This document shows, one piece after another, positions 20,171 to 32,715 of a stretch of DNA of 64,000 bases. How positions within the stretch are numbered: position 1 is the stretch's first letter; the number at the start of each line of letters is the position of its first letter. The notes beneath the pieces were generated by a model that was given only the letters and a program-made list of their open reading frames with translations, was not told where the DNA came from and did not search any database. This DNA comes from Opisthorchis felineus (lineage: Eukaryota; Platyhelminthes; Trematoda; Opisthorchiida; Opisthorchiidae), in contig SJOL01007384.1 of the NCBI GenBank assembly GCA_004794785.1, positions 1,121,923 through 1,185,922 of the forward strand. The letters are read 5' to 3'. The position numbers and the translations under genes are program-made.

Positions 20171-23100
20171 TTACAAGTTAACTCACAGTATTTGGTCATG
20201 GGAGGCTTGGCGGCATGGCTGTGTGCAATTAAAACGCAATATTCGGATATTATTAGGATAAACCTTTGAGAAAGTAATCCAGCAGAATTGGTCTGGACAT
20301 CGCCTCATAGAAGAGAGGAATTCGAAATGGGACCGAGCTTCGGCCTGCTTGAAGGCGTGGGGATTCTTGGCGCATCTAGCTGACCCGGTGTCTGTCAGAA
20401 TGAGGACCACAATCGATGGGCTTGGCCTTCCACGGAAGAATGATTTTGTGCCCAAGGGGATTAGCTTCCAGGGGAGAATGGAAAAGCTGAAAACGAAGCC
20501 GTCTCTTTCAGACGCTGTCATTCGAGAAAGAAAAGGATTAAGCTGGGCAGGGTAGGTGACAGAAACATGGGGTAGCCTTTTTTTCTCTTCGCCGAACAAT
20601 TTATTAGGTGACCTCAACCAGCTTAAGTCAGGAATCCAACACTTGACTTCATATTCCAGAAACTAGCCTTACCCAGGTTGAGAACAATGTCAGAAATCTG
20701 TTGAGCTTCACGGATGACAAAGGGAGGTGAATGTGGCGAATCAATTGTGTGGACTTAGCAGGAGCGTGCAAGCATACTTTACGGAAAAATCAGCCAGGAG
20801 CAAGATGTTGAGGTATTTGTGGTTTTGCATAGAGGAAACTTGGATAGAGTTAGCCCTATCGAGAGTATGAATGGGCGTGAATGTTGCGCACCATCATACA
20901 TGGTAGCTTCATCTTTGATTGGAGGGCATTCTTACGGCCCACGGGGTACAGCCATTGAAGGCTTTCCGTTAAAAGTTTGGGTCAACAGATCGCATTTTTA
21001 AACATCCGTACACAGGTGAGCACCAGGCTGCGACGGATTTGTAGCAGAACAAGGAGAAAGTCTGGGAACAATTTCTTATTAAATATTGCATGGGTACTCG
21101 ATAAAACCAAAATAAATGTACGGATCGAGCTTTCAAAGTCAACTTGGTGAGAAAGGCCGACATTCAGAAAGACGCAAAACCAGCCGTTCACAACTGTAAA
21201 TTTTGTGAAGAGCGTTGAAATAATAAAAAATATGCAGTGAGTAACTGCTTGTGGGTCATTCGCTTTGGTGACTTCAGGGTAAAACTGGTCCAGACTGGTT
21301 AGACATCAGTAAGACGAGATAAGGCCATATGGAACGCGATATAGAAAGTTGTTGGAAATGAGAAGTGTCAGGAGGATCTCCTAGATCATTTTCTTCATCA
21401 GCTTGCAGGTACCACCGTAAAAGCTGGGAGGTGGTACCCGGATGGTAGCTGGTGTCTTCTGTATGACAGATAAAGGGTGATCTGTTCCAGAGCTGATGAA
21501 AGAGCATCCAAATGTGGAGGATGAGTACAAAGGGGTTCGTTGCATAATGGCAAAGGAAGCGTCACACCCTTCAGGGGTTTTGGAGCGGATGTCACTGGTG
21601 ACCTTTTGTTCTAATAAGTGTCCCTGTTTCTGAATCACTAAGTGAAGGCAGTGGAAGATCTCGACTGGGCTCCGATTCAGAGGAGTTTCAGTTGATGAGA
21701 TGGAACTTAGATACTTTACTATACGCCTCTGCGAACGCTTAGATTGTTTTATCAGAAGAGGGTGAGTCTGCAATAAGTGACAGCTGTAAAGTGCAATCCA
21801 CTTGGGGTGATGAACTATTAATTGCCACGAGACTGACAACACGATCAGACCATCAACGTATGACATTGCTGTGGTGGTACATATGAAACCCAGCTTCCCC
21901 GCATACACAACAGAGGTGGTGCATCATGGTCAGCAGCACCAACAGTGTCGGCAACAAAATTTTTGAGACATTGTTAGTTATCAGCACATACGAATGGGCA
22001 GCAAGTTTCGTTTCATGCGCTCGATGGCTGTACGAAATAGGAACTCAGGCGCCCAACGCCGGAGACAGACGGGATTTTGTTTGTTCAGCAGCTCTATCAG
22101 GAGAGAGGACAGTAGGACATTTAAAAAATTCAAGTAATACACAAGTATCCTTTACAATGTTTCTACGATATCCTGCGTGGTTGCGAAGCGCTGGTGATCA
22201 TTCGAAGATATGAAACTTTGAGAATAACGAAAACCGCGACCAGCAGTGAAGCTTCATGTGAGTTTTCCCTTACAGCTGCTGCATATCGCAAGTAGGCTAT
22301 AACTAATTATTCCAACATTTGGGTATAGGTGGCAGTCTTCAAAACTTCACCCAAAATGCTCGAATGCTTCGTTTTCGCGGCGTCCCCGTACTGGGGGCGT
22401 TCACCAACACCTAGAAGTGATAAACTACCCAGTCGGTGTTGGCACCATTGAAAAGCGGCAAGACAGCACATCCGTATTGATGTATCACAAACCGTAATGT
22501 ACATAACGGGTACACTGGGTATATTTTCAAATGAAACAATACTCAAGCACCAAAATATCAGGGCAAAATATCAGTTTGCTTACCAGCCTTCTCAAAATAA
22601 TCACGCTATATTATACCCAAGAATCCTGTCAAGAAAGTGCGAATATGCTCTACCGAACTGAACCCATTAGCACCGCGGAAAAAGCGTATCTGACCATTGT
22701 CAATGTGTCCATCAACCACCAGTGTCCGACCATACTTTTTTCAATATCGGCGTTAATTTTCCACACATGCGTACATACACACTGGAGCAAATTCTGTTCA
22801 TCCCCATTGTTCGTCTTCTTCGAACCCAGAATATTTTTTACGTGCATCATGCAATATTACTTAGGTCGTGTTGACTGAGTAACGTCCATTTCTGTTTGGC
22901 ACTGCTTAACCTTCTGACACCCCCAGGAGAGCTCGGTAAACATGTACCGTTTGTCAAATTCGGCTGTAAAACCTGCTTCGTTAACAGCAGATCACACGAG
23001 ATGTCCCATTTCGAGTGGAATTAAAATAATATTGGTCATTTGGAAGAACTCGGTTTGGTTTCCAGTGATGAAGCAGTGTCCCCTGTATATTTTCACGAGC

Positions 23101-25502
23101 GAGACGTATACACGTGCGCGAAGGATGATTTACGGAATCCCGCAGTGATGTAAACATATGATATATTCAAACATGTCGACCAGGTGAATTCGAGGACCAG
23201 TCTGATCCACCAACCAAACGAAGACATTTGAGTGACCCGGTTTGTAGTGCGAGTGGATTCTGAGGTTCGGCTATCCACTAATTCTGGAATTCTTCTGGAA
23301 ATCCTGGACTCCACTTGTCGAATTCTGGTTGGTTCTAGAATTGCACAGATTGGACGAATTATGTGCATGCATGAAAGTGATTGGAGGGCTGTTAGCCCCC
23401 CTCTGTTAGCTCTCAGACTTTCGACCCTTATTTCCTACACCGAATGTCGCTACGTTTGAGATATAAGGGGAGGTGATAATACACTGTTCGAAGTAACCGC
23501 ACAAGTTAGCACCCTCCACGTGATGTGAGCCTGACTGGAACTTTTCCCCTTTTCGTATCGTTCTTCTTTGCTACATCGCCTGAGAAGAGTCGGATGGGAG
23601 CCAGCTAAGACCCATGAGCATTGGCCCCAATACACCTGGGGACCTAATTCGCTCCAAGTAGAGACTCTGATCAGATAAGGTGTTCGCTTTATAGGCTGCG
23701 CCATGAGTTTTTATTGAATTGTCATTCTATCTGAACACCTGTGAATCTGTAACGTCCCCTCGAGGGACAGCTGCGGCGCTTGTTTATCGCAGCTACCTTG
23801 GCACAAGGGCATCACACGCGTCAAACTAGGCCAGGTTGCTGTAGTTCTGTCAACGTATTATTCCTGGTAAAGGCTGCTTCGGAGGTACCGAAACATCAAA
23901 TACCCGCAGTTTACAAAATCTCTGCGTTGTGAACGAGACACATGTGAACGCGTCGGCCTCATACAACTCATGAACTAATCAAAACGAGTTACGTTTTGTG
24001 TAGGGTTTTCCAAACTTACTGAAACCAGTGTCGCCATGTATCCTGCACCAGGGTGGTATATTAGAGCTGCTTTCGCGCTTTTTGGCTGCAAGCCCCATAA
24101 GCTTACATGTACTTCGGTTTTCGAGATAAGAACTCACCCATTAGCGGAGAGCTAGAATAAAAAAGAAGTATCACAGTCGATCATAAGTCCTGGTAATTGG
24201 GCGGCTGTCAAAACCTGTTGCTGATCATGGTGCTATGGGCCGATCTTGGACCCCGGGCGAAAGCGGTGTCTTACATCAGCAAAGATGCATTTTTCTAGTA
24301 CAGGATTTTGATCTTTACAGGCAAGTACAATTATTCGATTCATCTCATCAAAACTGGAATGCGCGTGCACTGATTATGTCCCCTAGATTGGGGACGAAAT
24401 GCCGGCTAGCTAGTTGCCGAGCTCGGTGAACAGCCACATGGGCAACAACCAATGTGTGTGACCTCAAAACTCATGTTTCGAAACATGAGATATCTGTTGA
24501 GTGTATTCTCCTACTATGAAGTGTTTGGCAGGTGTCATATTGCAGCCGATAAAGTCATCGCTATTATGTGGGCCGCCTAGTTACAACGGAATGGTTCGGA
24601 TCGGTATGCCAGAGTAGTGCCATTGTTGGGCCACCATATGGAGCAACATGCCCGTCTGCCGACTAGGGAGCTTCTTTGAGTCGGACAGAAGATTCCTAGC
24701 TGGTGAAGTACACTGTTCTTCAGTATTTAAGCGTAGTAAAATTCGTCCACCAATTGTCTTCTGAGATCGGTAGATACTTGCTGATTGTAAACATTTCGAC
24801 TGCGCGTTAACTCGAAGCTTGTTGACGGCAGTCTGTACGTCTAATTCCTTAACATAATAATTACTTCTATCAAAACCAGGCGGCTGTGCTAGGAGGTGAT
24901 ATTGCGATACTACGAGACATTTTCACATGACCATTCGTACATGCTTTGGAACGCTATCCAATCAATTTACATTAAAACTCAAGACTGAGCGGGAAGACAG
25001 TATATGATTCACTGGGCAAGTTGTATGAGTTTGTGCACAGTTCGCAGGGCACACTGAAAAAAGAACAAACAGCGAGATGAATATCACAAGCCAGCTGGAG
25101 CGGCACAGATTTTTGGACCGCTTAATAGTGGTAATCCGAAGGAACAGATCACTCGTGATTGAACAACTACCCAGGAATGCGATGTGCCACACAGTTGTAG
25201 AATAACGAAACGAAAAGCGTGAGTATGGCACGCAGCCGCTGTGGATCCGACTACGAGCGAATGTATACGCACCGAACCCGATCCCAGAGACGAGGAGGAG
25301 GGGAGAAAAACATTCAAAAGTCAAGTGAAGTGATTCGTAATATAGTAGAAAGACGACAGGGGATGAGGGTGACAGCGAAGAAGACGACTCCTCAAACAAA
25401 ATAAACCCGAATAGCGTTGATCACCAAACTGCGAACGGCCGAACTGTAACAGCAATCGTTAAGAGTAAGAGCCTTGCATAGCTAACGCGCGTCAAATCCA
25501 GG
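20171..25502. other. Unassigned region, partly 3' flank of the TLDc gene
   Basis: No motif I can name on either strand. The longest frames are minus 21,381-21,908 (175 codons), minus 24,962-25,399 (145 codons) and plus 20,183-20,555 (minus 20,183-20,617 overlaps it). The minus frame at 24,962-25,399 lies immediately downstream of the TLDc stop codon and is probably 3' UTR or intergenic. A copy of repeat R3 is at about 24,390-24,455. 23.2-23.35 kb has many short repeated AATTCTGG/CCAGAATT words. Confidence 0.45.
24390..24455 (+). repeat. Repeat R3, copy 1
   Basis: GACGAAATGCCGGC, TTGCCGAGCTCGGTGAACAG and ACAACCAATG match, in order, the sequence at 28,845-28,925. Function unknown. Confidence 0.5.
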
Positions 25503-25779
25503 CTAGCTAACGAGTTCCCAAAGCTCTAGGCAGTCGATGAGAAATGGAATACTGTCGAGATCAGCTGATGCAACAGAATGATTCGGTGATACGACGTTGG
25601 TATCGGGACCATCACGCGGATTGCCGTTTTCTTGATCCGTGGAGGTATTGTCGGGGTTGGACAGAGAAGCAAACTGAAATTCATCCAGGCGGCCACTAAG
25701 AATGGGATTATCGAAAGTGTCCGTTGGTTCACTTCTTCCATATTTAAGGGCCTCGTCAAACCAGATTGCGTTGCGTCCG
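25503..25779 (-). CDS. TLDc gene, last exon (C-terminal TLDc strands, stop at 25,503-25,505)
   Basis: The acceptor at 25,780 follows a pyrimidine-rich run (CCCTCTATTTTGACAG). The first base completes a Ser codon split with the previous exon, and then the exon reads GRNAIWFDEALKYGRS and TFDNPILSGR, the diagnostic glycine/tryptophan and TFDNPxL blocks of TLDc. The usual C-terminal strand appears as LIDCLELWEL, but only after an extra segment of about 45 residues rich in Asn, Asp, Ser and Pro. The frame ends LVS and TAG. Phase fits the 28,298 donor exactly. Confidence 0.9.
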
Positions 25780-28297
25780 CTGTCAAAATAGAGGGAAACG
25801 AAAATGCCAACAATTCGCAAGGGAAATTATGAAGCTTACAGGATTTTGCTGATGCAGAGAATTCGCACTACCGGACAAGCTGAGACATAAAAATCCACAA
25901 GTATCCCTAGAAGTGTGGTTCCATCAGGGGAAAATAAGTCACACGAACCATGAAACGCATCAGGTGGACACAAAGGCATCACAGACGGGACCTATGGATC
26001 ACTGGGCCGGCGACTAGCTTGTGCAGCTGATGAATTCGATCCCGAGTGTGATTAATTTTCTAACAAGGTCACGTGTCAGATTCTTTTACGCCTCCGAGAT
26101 TTTCGGGATCCGACTACACCTTTGGTGTAAACATCCGTCAGGCCCAACAAGTAAAAAATTCCGAATATTTGCTGGTAGTTCATTGCTTGAACTAGTCGAA
26201 AGCCCGTTAGAACAATAATAACAAATAATTTATCAACAACCTTCGCACTGACAGTCCAATCAACACTATGATGAGTTGCCCTGCTGCAGATGCATCCGAT
26301 GCATCTCAGCTTGACAGACACACGACCGGTGCATAGAACTTTCATCATCACCCAAGCGATTACAAGAGGGAGGACGCAAGACTGTCCGGTTTGGGGAACC
26401 AATGGGGATCGATTCGCGTGACCGACCGCGCGCAGATACGGCAACTTTGCAAAAACACAACAAAGTACGGACTAGCATTGCATGTTTGTTACACTAATTC
26501 GTCACAGCAAGACGGGATCGATAAGCCAAACAGAGGACGCAGTCGGTCGAATTTATACGAAAGTGAAAGACCAACACAATTCCGGGACACCAACTTGGCA
26601 AAACCCAAATAAACAATGCTCTGCATATACAGTCAAAACACCCGACGATACATTGTGTAGCCGTTCAAAGTCGGAGGTAACCCGTTCTTTCAGCGAAATA
26701 AATTGTGGAAAAAATAGATGTAGGGTAGATGAGAAAAAGAATTTCACACTGAAACCATACTATACGCAGGAAATGACGGACCAACTGAATATCAACGGGA
26801 CTAAAGAATGAAAAAGAAGTAAACTGACAACTAATCAAGCGTATCAACTCCTATGCTTTCGAAGTGCAGTCTGGGAGGAGTCCCACTTCCTGGACAGAAG
26901 TCTACGACGAATTTCTGGGAAAAGCTATGGCATCCTTCAACGTCTAATTCTGAGGGAAGCAGAAACACTGTGACTTCTTAAGCGTTTGACAAGAATTCAC
27001 AAAGGAAGTACAGGTCGACGACCAACAGCTGGTGTGTGCACATTCTACGGCGCCGCCGGGGCCAGTAGATAACGTTGTGTGTACGGCAGCTGTCCAGTGA
27101 CGGACGCGTGTCTATCCCACGCTCCCTGGATGGATTTTCTCGCCCGGCCTAAAAAGAAGACCCAAAATAAGCCACATGTACTCCCTGCAGCTCCGAAGTC
27201 CTTCGGGCCCGATAGAGTGGGTAGGGATTCCTCCTGTGAATCAGCGGCAACCAGTGTTTACTTTTTCTATTTGTTCTGACTACTCACGAGTAGCGTGATT
27301 TGCGCTTGTCTATCATAACGCCGTTCTGCTTTCCTACTGCCCGTCCCATGGGTCTTTGCTTCCTCTTAGGGTTTGCTCAGGCTCCGGCTACTAATGTCGA
27401 GGTTTTGTCGCCCATGAGTCTTCGCTTGCAATTTCGTGTCAACTCTGCCTATTTTCGAGTATCTATTCCGACGTAAAAGCAGGTTGGCGGGGGTCGAACT
27501 CGGAAATCGCAGATGACAGATGAGGGCCCTTTGTATTGCATATAACGTGATAGTGCTTATTGGGATTTCGTTTGAGACGTGTCTAAGCGTACTTTTCGAT
27601 CTGACACGTGGCACGTGCTAATTTGTCACGCTGTCAGCTAGAGATAGCAGGACATTTGATTTGTGCCAAATTCACTGGATACCCGTTTTCCAGATAGTTT
27701 CCGTGTCCTTTTGATTTGGAATCATCCCCAAGCTTGATGAATGTCTTCCGCGCCGTTATCTCTGTATATTGCCTAGTTACACTGTCTGACTATCCGTATC
27801 CATACGTTTGTATGTCATTTTGTACTTATTATTACTTCTAGAGAGCCCTGATGCCTTATTGCCCCTTTTTCTGCTCCTACCGGTTGCGCTATTGTTGATT
27901 GTACATTCTACTTAATTCATGATGTTTACTAACCCATTTGTTCATAGAACGAATTGCAAATACAGCATCTACTGCCATCATCCGTCTGTTCCTAATGCCC
28001 GTTACTTACTGAATAGCAACTGCGTATAGTCCGATATCTCCAATAGTCCTTAGCAGTCCGGATCTTAAAGTGGGTCCACCGCACTGAGCAGCTTGGAACT
28101 GAGGAAAAGTTATATAATAGTTTGTTCAATGAAGATTTGAACGACGCGCCGTATAGCCAAAGTGAGTCAACTAACGCGAACAGGCAGATGCTTTGAGAAG
28201 TAATGCACTTCACGGAACGTCGTACCACATGTTAGAGGTGGATAAGCAAGACAGAGGTATGAAGTGGAAAAGATACCGGTTCACATCACACACATAC
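25780..28297 (-). other. TLDc gene intron
   Basis: About 2.5 kb. No element or RNA gene recognised. Plus frame 26,482-26,811 (109 codons) has no known motif. Confidence 0.7.
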
Positions 28298-28371
28298 CTC
28301 TGTCCTCCGATTTGGAACGAAGCCGGGGAGCCGCGCATGAAGAAATAATTCTTTTTCGTCCAGTCGTAACG
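28298..28371 (-). CDS. TLDc gene exon (central TLDc strands)
   Basis: A 74-base exon reading RYDWTKKNYFFMRGSP and SFQIGGQ plus two bases. This corresponds to the FKWTGxNxFFIRGxxxSLxIGGG core of TLDc. Acceptor ACTAG preceded by a CT-rich tract; donor GTATGT. It joins the 30,342 exon in phase 0 and the last exon in phase 2. Too short to stand out as an open frame; I located it by motif and phase. Confidence 0.9.
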
Positions 28372-28834
28372 CTAGTCACGTGAGAGGAAAGAGAAAAGCA
28401 TAGAATTGCGAGGTACATAAACAAAAGAAGTGACAGACGAGATGACAATCTGAGGGATTCTGCCTGGGACCGGTCCTGTGACATTTGATATGTGGCGGAC
28501 CGACGTGCCCTGAGTAGAGAGTGAAAAACTGCGCTAGCTAGATAGTGGAACAAATCAAAGCAGCCACGAAAAATGCAACAACCGCTGCGCTACAGGTCGC
28601 AAAATGTAAGGTATCATGTTTCGCATCAAAATCCAATCACACTTATTGTCTATAACTGACTGGACCAATGTCACAAACGTTCGAATCCACTAGCACAGCA
28701 CCATGACACACACGAGTGTGCGGTACTGTGGCCATTCTGACATAACTAATTGTGATCATTGATGTCGAGAGCTTCTAAGGGCGGAAGTGGAAAGTACACC
28801 GTTTCCTCCATTTCACCCAAACGGACACAGATTA

Positions 28835-28935
28835 TGTTTTCTCGTTTGGTGACGAAACGTTAGCACGTTAATTGCCAAGCTCGGCGAACAGATCAACAGC
28901 CACCTGACCAAAAACCAATGCGACTCAGTTGGCCG
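28835..28935 (+). repeat. Repeat R3, copy 2
   Basis: GACGAAACGTTAGC, TTGCCAAGCTCGGCGAACAG and AAAACCAATG match the 24.4-kb copy in the same order, with a 12-base insertion. The minus strand here holds a 133-codon frame (28,813-29,214) without known motif. Confidence 0.5.
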
Positions 28936-29342
28936 TTGGTTAGATCGCCGAGTCGAGCAATTCGGTTGTGAACGTTTTACCACCAGTCGAGATGACATCA
29001 TCAGTGCGTTGAGGTTGGAAGGTACCACAGCTTGTGCGAAGACTGACACCAAACTTCTGAGCAGTCCGAAGACATTGCGACCCACGAATTCACTCAACAC
29101 TTGCACAATATAATTCACTGCTTGGAGCTTTCCAATCACAGAGGAAATATTACCTCTTATTTTAATCTTAAGGTTGACAATAGGAAAAGGTTCAGACATG
29201 GGACGAGTAGACACCTCGGGATGTTTCAGTCAGTTCAGTCACCAATAAATGTATGCACAGCAGCTGGATTTTTTAAAGCACACTTTCGAATCCGTCGAGA
29301 TCAAAATTCGTAATCAATGTGGAACTTTTACAGACGTATTAC

Positions 29343-29592
29343 ACTACTCATAAGGCTGCTGAAAACTTCGACAGCCCACGACCGGTTTCACCCTTCTTGG
29401 GGCTCATCAGGTAGACGCAGACCCCGAGTTTCTGTCGATCTTATGTTCTCATTGAACCCAAATTGGATGGATTTCGACAAATACACTCATTTACATAGCA
29501 ATTTGGTTTTGACGGGGAACACCATAAACGAGAGATTCAGCGGGGTGAGTCGCCCGTCAAAACCAAATTGGTATGAGTGTTTGTCGAAATGT
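29343..29592 (+). repeat. Repeat R1, copy a, containing a large inverted repeat
   Basis: Starts with TAAGGCTGCTGAAAACTTCG, passes CGACAGCCCACGACCGG and GGGGCTCATCAGGTAG, and ends in an imperfect palindrome: 29,471-29,516 (ATTTCGACAAATACACTCAT onward to TTTTGACGGG) pairs with 29,552-29,590. Related copies lie at 30.86, 32.34, 32.5 and 47.65 kb. The family is unnamed to me. Confidence 0.7.
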
Positions 29593-30341
29593 GGATCTTT
29601 GTTGCCACTGTTTCTCCTATCAGAAGCAGTGGTCATTTTGGATGCCGCAGTACTGGGTTCAGTGAATTATTGCGAACAGGCTGAGTAGCACAGTCAGGAA
29701 ACAGCCTATCGGATCGATGGTACAGCGCCAACAAAAAGTGCTTGTACAAACCACCATCACCACCGCCGTCCACCCAAGCAGGCGAGATGTCAGCTGTGCC
29801 TCAAATGTGGATGTCATATACATAAACAACTAGCGTTCCCAACTTACCGGGTTAGCACATCGCTCAGCGTAAGCAACAACAACACGGACTATCTCATTGC
29901 TGTGCTCAACTCGCAGTGCCAACAAAGTGTAGACCCAAAGATTACAGTAAAAAGAGTACAAAATTAGGCTTGGTCAGAGGAAGCAGTGTTTTAACAGTAG
30001 AAGCCTTTAAGTCCGGTACGGCCGAGGTCCTAGGTTTTTTTGGCCACTTCAGTTCGGAACGTTAGGTAACCTGTATGCGGTCCCATTGTCAAATCGAAAC
30101 AAGCGTTTTGATGTATAAATCTGAACAAAATCCCTTTTGTGAAGTTTAGGACATTTTGCCGCTTCATCTACACACAAAACCTCTTCATATAAGTGTTGCT
30201 GGAAGCCAAACAGCCAGCGGTTTTTGAAAGACTTGAGATAAGGGTTAGGGAAAGGCAACGAGATGAGGAACTCAAGATGCAGGCATGAGAAAATTCAAAA
30301 TTCAGGATAGAATTCGCTTCGGCAAACAGGCATTAGCTTAC

Positions 30342-30590
30342 CTTGAAGTCTGGGGACCAGTGAAACACGCAGGTTTCTCCTGTACCGTAAAAGTGCTGGC
30401 TGCAGTGCATTGTTTCTGACATGAGTGCACCGAACACCATTCCACTGGTGTCGCGGATGAGCAGCAACACACCAGCAGTCACGTTGCGAGCTTTGCGGTA
30501 AAGCGTGTGCAAGCTGTAGCCATCCTGTTCGGTTTTGTAGATGAGGCGCAAATTTGAACCGATCCAATGAGTGGGAAAGTTGGCGCCAAG
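30342..30590 (-). CDS. TLDc gene exon (N-terminal half of TLDc domain)
   Basis: 249 bases, 83 codons, phase 0 at both ends. Reads LGANFPTHWIGSNLRLIYKT, then DGYSLHTLYRKA, GVLLLIRDTSGMVFGALMSE and HFYGTGETCVFHW, ending PDFK. These are the signature blocks of TLDc (YxTxxxGxSLxTLYR, VFGAxxSE, FYGTGET). Acceptor CTCTACAG at 30,591; donor GTAAGC. A stronger-looking acceptor 35 bases upstream (30,626) would shift the frame relative to the preceding exon, so I prefer 30,590. Confidence 0.95.
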
Positions 30591-30860
30591 CTGTAGAGGA
30601 AGTGCAAAAAGTGTAATAATTCTATCTGTAAAACAAGAAAGACGGAACGATTCAGTATTATCACGTACCGGATTCAATCCACTTCCAAGTGTTGAGATGA
30701 CGGAATAATTTCATGTTGACGTTAACAACAGACAAGTATGTATTCCAAATGTCGATGTCGGGTCCGTTCACAATGCGGAAAATGTTGCCACTAGTTGCCC
30801 TCAAAGACTATGTCAGAATGTGTAGAAAAGAGATTATGATGTTTTCTTGACAGACGACAC

Positions 30861-31140
30861 TACTACTTCTTAGGTTGTTGAAAACCCTTCGACAGCCCAC
30901 AACCAGTTTCACCCTACTTTGTGGCCATCAGATACGTGCAGTCCCCGAGTGTCTGTCAAACTTATGTTCTACTTGAATGCCATATTGGTGAAATAAACCA
31001 ACTAGCAAAATAAGTTGGTTTTAACGGGGGACTCAGCTGATTCCCAGCTGAATCTCTCGTTCATATACTTTAACCGAATTGCTGCACAAAGACCAACCCA
31101 GGTTTCAGCTGGTACGATAATCGAGGCAGTCTTTGTGCGC
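30861..31140 (+). repeat. Repeat R1, copy b
   Basis: TAGGTTGTTGAAAACCCTTC, CGACAGCCCACAACC and TAAGTTGGTTTTAACGGGGG match copy a. It then extends into AGCTGAATCTCTCGTTCATA and TTTCAGCTGGTACGATAATC, shared with copies c and d. Confidence 0.7.
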
Positions 31141-31436
31141 AGAACTAATAATCTAACGAGTTGGGGATGGAGGTGAGCAAAACGGAGTTGGACATGAGTG
31201 ATCACCCTTGACATTGTTAATTTCACGCGAAACAGCTACATTCACTTCAAACGTCAACGTTTTCTAGACTAAACGACTTGGAGGTGACCCAAAGAAAAGG
31301 TATTAAACTCAGAGGCTCGATTTTTTGTGATACAACACGTGACGTTACAGTTAAAATGCGATGTCCTCACGTAGTGAAGTGCTCTGTAGTGTCCGGAGAC
31401 AAAGTAACCATTTTCCAACACATAAGGCTAACTTAC

Positions 31437-31574
31437 GTCTTCCAGCATATCATGCGAAAGAATTGCACTGGTACCGTCGTACATGCTCGGCAGCGGAGTC
31501 GCTGATTCCATACATTCCAAAGCTTCTTCGACCATACTCCGACGACTAAGTGACTTATTGTGTTCATCACCAAC
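31437..31574 (-). CDS. TLDc gene exon (linker and first TLDc residues)
   Basis: 138 bases, 46 codons, phase 0 at both ends: VGDEHNKSLSRRSMVEEALE then SAILSHDMLED. Joined to the next exon it gives ILSHDMLEDLGANFP, which fits the ILxxxxLExLxxxLP start of TLDc domains with no gap. Acceptor CCTTGTCAG, donor GTAAGT. The serine/acidic linker before it is typical of this family's disordered spacer. Confidence 0.88.
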
Positions 31575-32336
31575 CTGACAAGGACATTCGATAAAAATCA
31601 TGAACCACACATATCAAGGTGCGCAAATAAGAGGGTACCAAGACGAGCAAAATGAATGACAATAGGAAATACTGTTGTGGATAAAGGTGGGAAGCAGGTC
31701 CGATTGGAAACGGCATTCATACTCATATTAAAACACTGTCTAGTAGCGTGTGAGATGACCACCGTCATTGAACACATCAGTGGTGAAGAACCTAATGACA
31801 TGATGTGGACAAAAAACAACAGGCTGAGAGAGAAAGGAGGAGGAAGGGATTAGTGCCATCCATAACATAGAAGATGGTGACGGGCACAGGATGTGTCACA
31901 TCAGCATATCCGTTCAACAAAACGTGGCCATTTTGTTCTTTTCCTTGGGTGTGTGCACTAGAAGTCGTCGCACGGTTGACGAGCGGCAGTCACGTGAGGA
32001 AGACGTCCAGGGGAACATGAAGATGTGTGGAAAAACAATCAAAATATTTCACGGAAGAATCACGGGACAGGATGGTGAAAGGAACGGAGGGTAATCAGAA
32101 TACCAGCCGCGTGTGATATTTTTTGGAATAAAATTAGTTTCAGAAAATTGTTAGATTTCAAACGTTCCTACGGTTACCATCCTAATAAAGGCTCCCACTG
32201 TGACCGGAATGCATTACTCGGGGGTTCCTAAATACCGTATTGCAACAGAACGATTCAATTCGGTTCCGCTCAGATAGAACAATAAAAAAAGATTCATGCG
32301 CATCGTCCTCCTGCAGAAAATTGTCCACAAATGCCT

Positions 32337-32475
32337 AGGTTTTATTCGACAATTACACGCACTTGCATATCAATTTGGTTTTCAGGGGAGATTCAACGGA
32401 ATCCGACCTAAATATTCTTCGACTGAATGTGCTGCACACAGGCCACCTCATGTTTCAGTTGGCACGATATTCAAG
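32337..32475 (+). repeat. Repeat R1, copy c (3' part)
   Basis: GCATATCAATTTGGTTTTCA, GAATGTGCTGCACACAGGCC and TTTCAGTTGGCACGATATTC match the 3' part of copy b. It is followed within about 30 bases by the head of copy d, suggesting a tandem join. Confidence 0.65.
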
Positions 32476-32499
32476 ATATCACAGCATATTTTCATGTAG

Positions 32500-32715
32500 G
32501 AAACTACTTATAAGGTTGCTGAAAACCCTCCGACAGCACACGACCGTCTTTATTGAGGCTCATCAGGTAGGCGCAGTCCACAATCTTCTGTCAAAATTAT
32601 GCTCTACTTGAACCCAAATTGCACGAAACTCGACAAACGCATTCATCTGGTATTCACGGGAGACTCACCTGAATCCCAGGTGAATCTCTCGTCTACGATA
32701 CGGTTGTTCATTGTT
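32500..32715 (+). repeat. Repeat R1, copy d
   Basis: GGAAACTACTTATAAGGTTG, CGACAGCACACGACCG, GGCTCATCAGGTAGGCGCAG, and CCAGGTGAATCTCTCGTCTA. Contains the short palindrome TTCACCTGGGATTCAGGTGA on the minus strand (CACCTGAATCCCAGGTG). Confidence 0.7.

Noticed and set aside
21381..21908. 175-codon minus frame containing SYVDGLIVLS, reminiscent of an RT YxDD box
   Set aside because: The second Asp is absent, and none of the expected flanking RT blocks are found on either side.
24962..25399. 145-codon minus frame just downstream of the TLDc stop codon
   Set aside because: No domain, Ser/Leu/Phe-rich composition like translated UTR, and no splice signal linking it to another exon.
30591..30625. 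Alternative acceptor 35 bases upstream for the first TLDc exon
   Set aside because: It has a better pyrimidine tract, but using it would put the exon out of frame with the 31,437 donor; the 30,590 start gives a gapless TLDc match.
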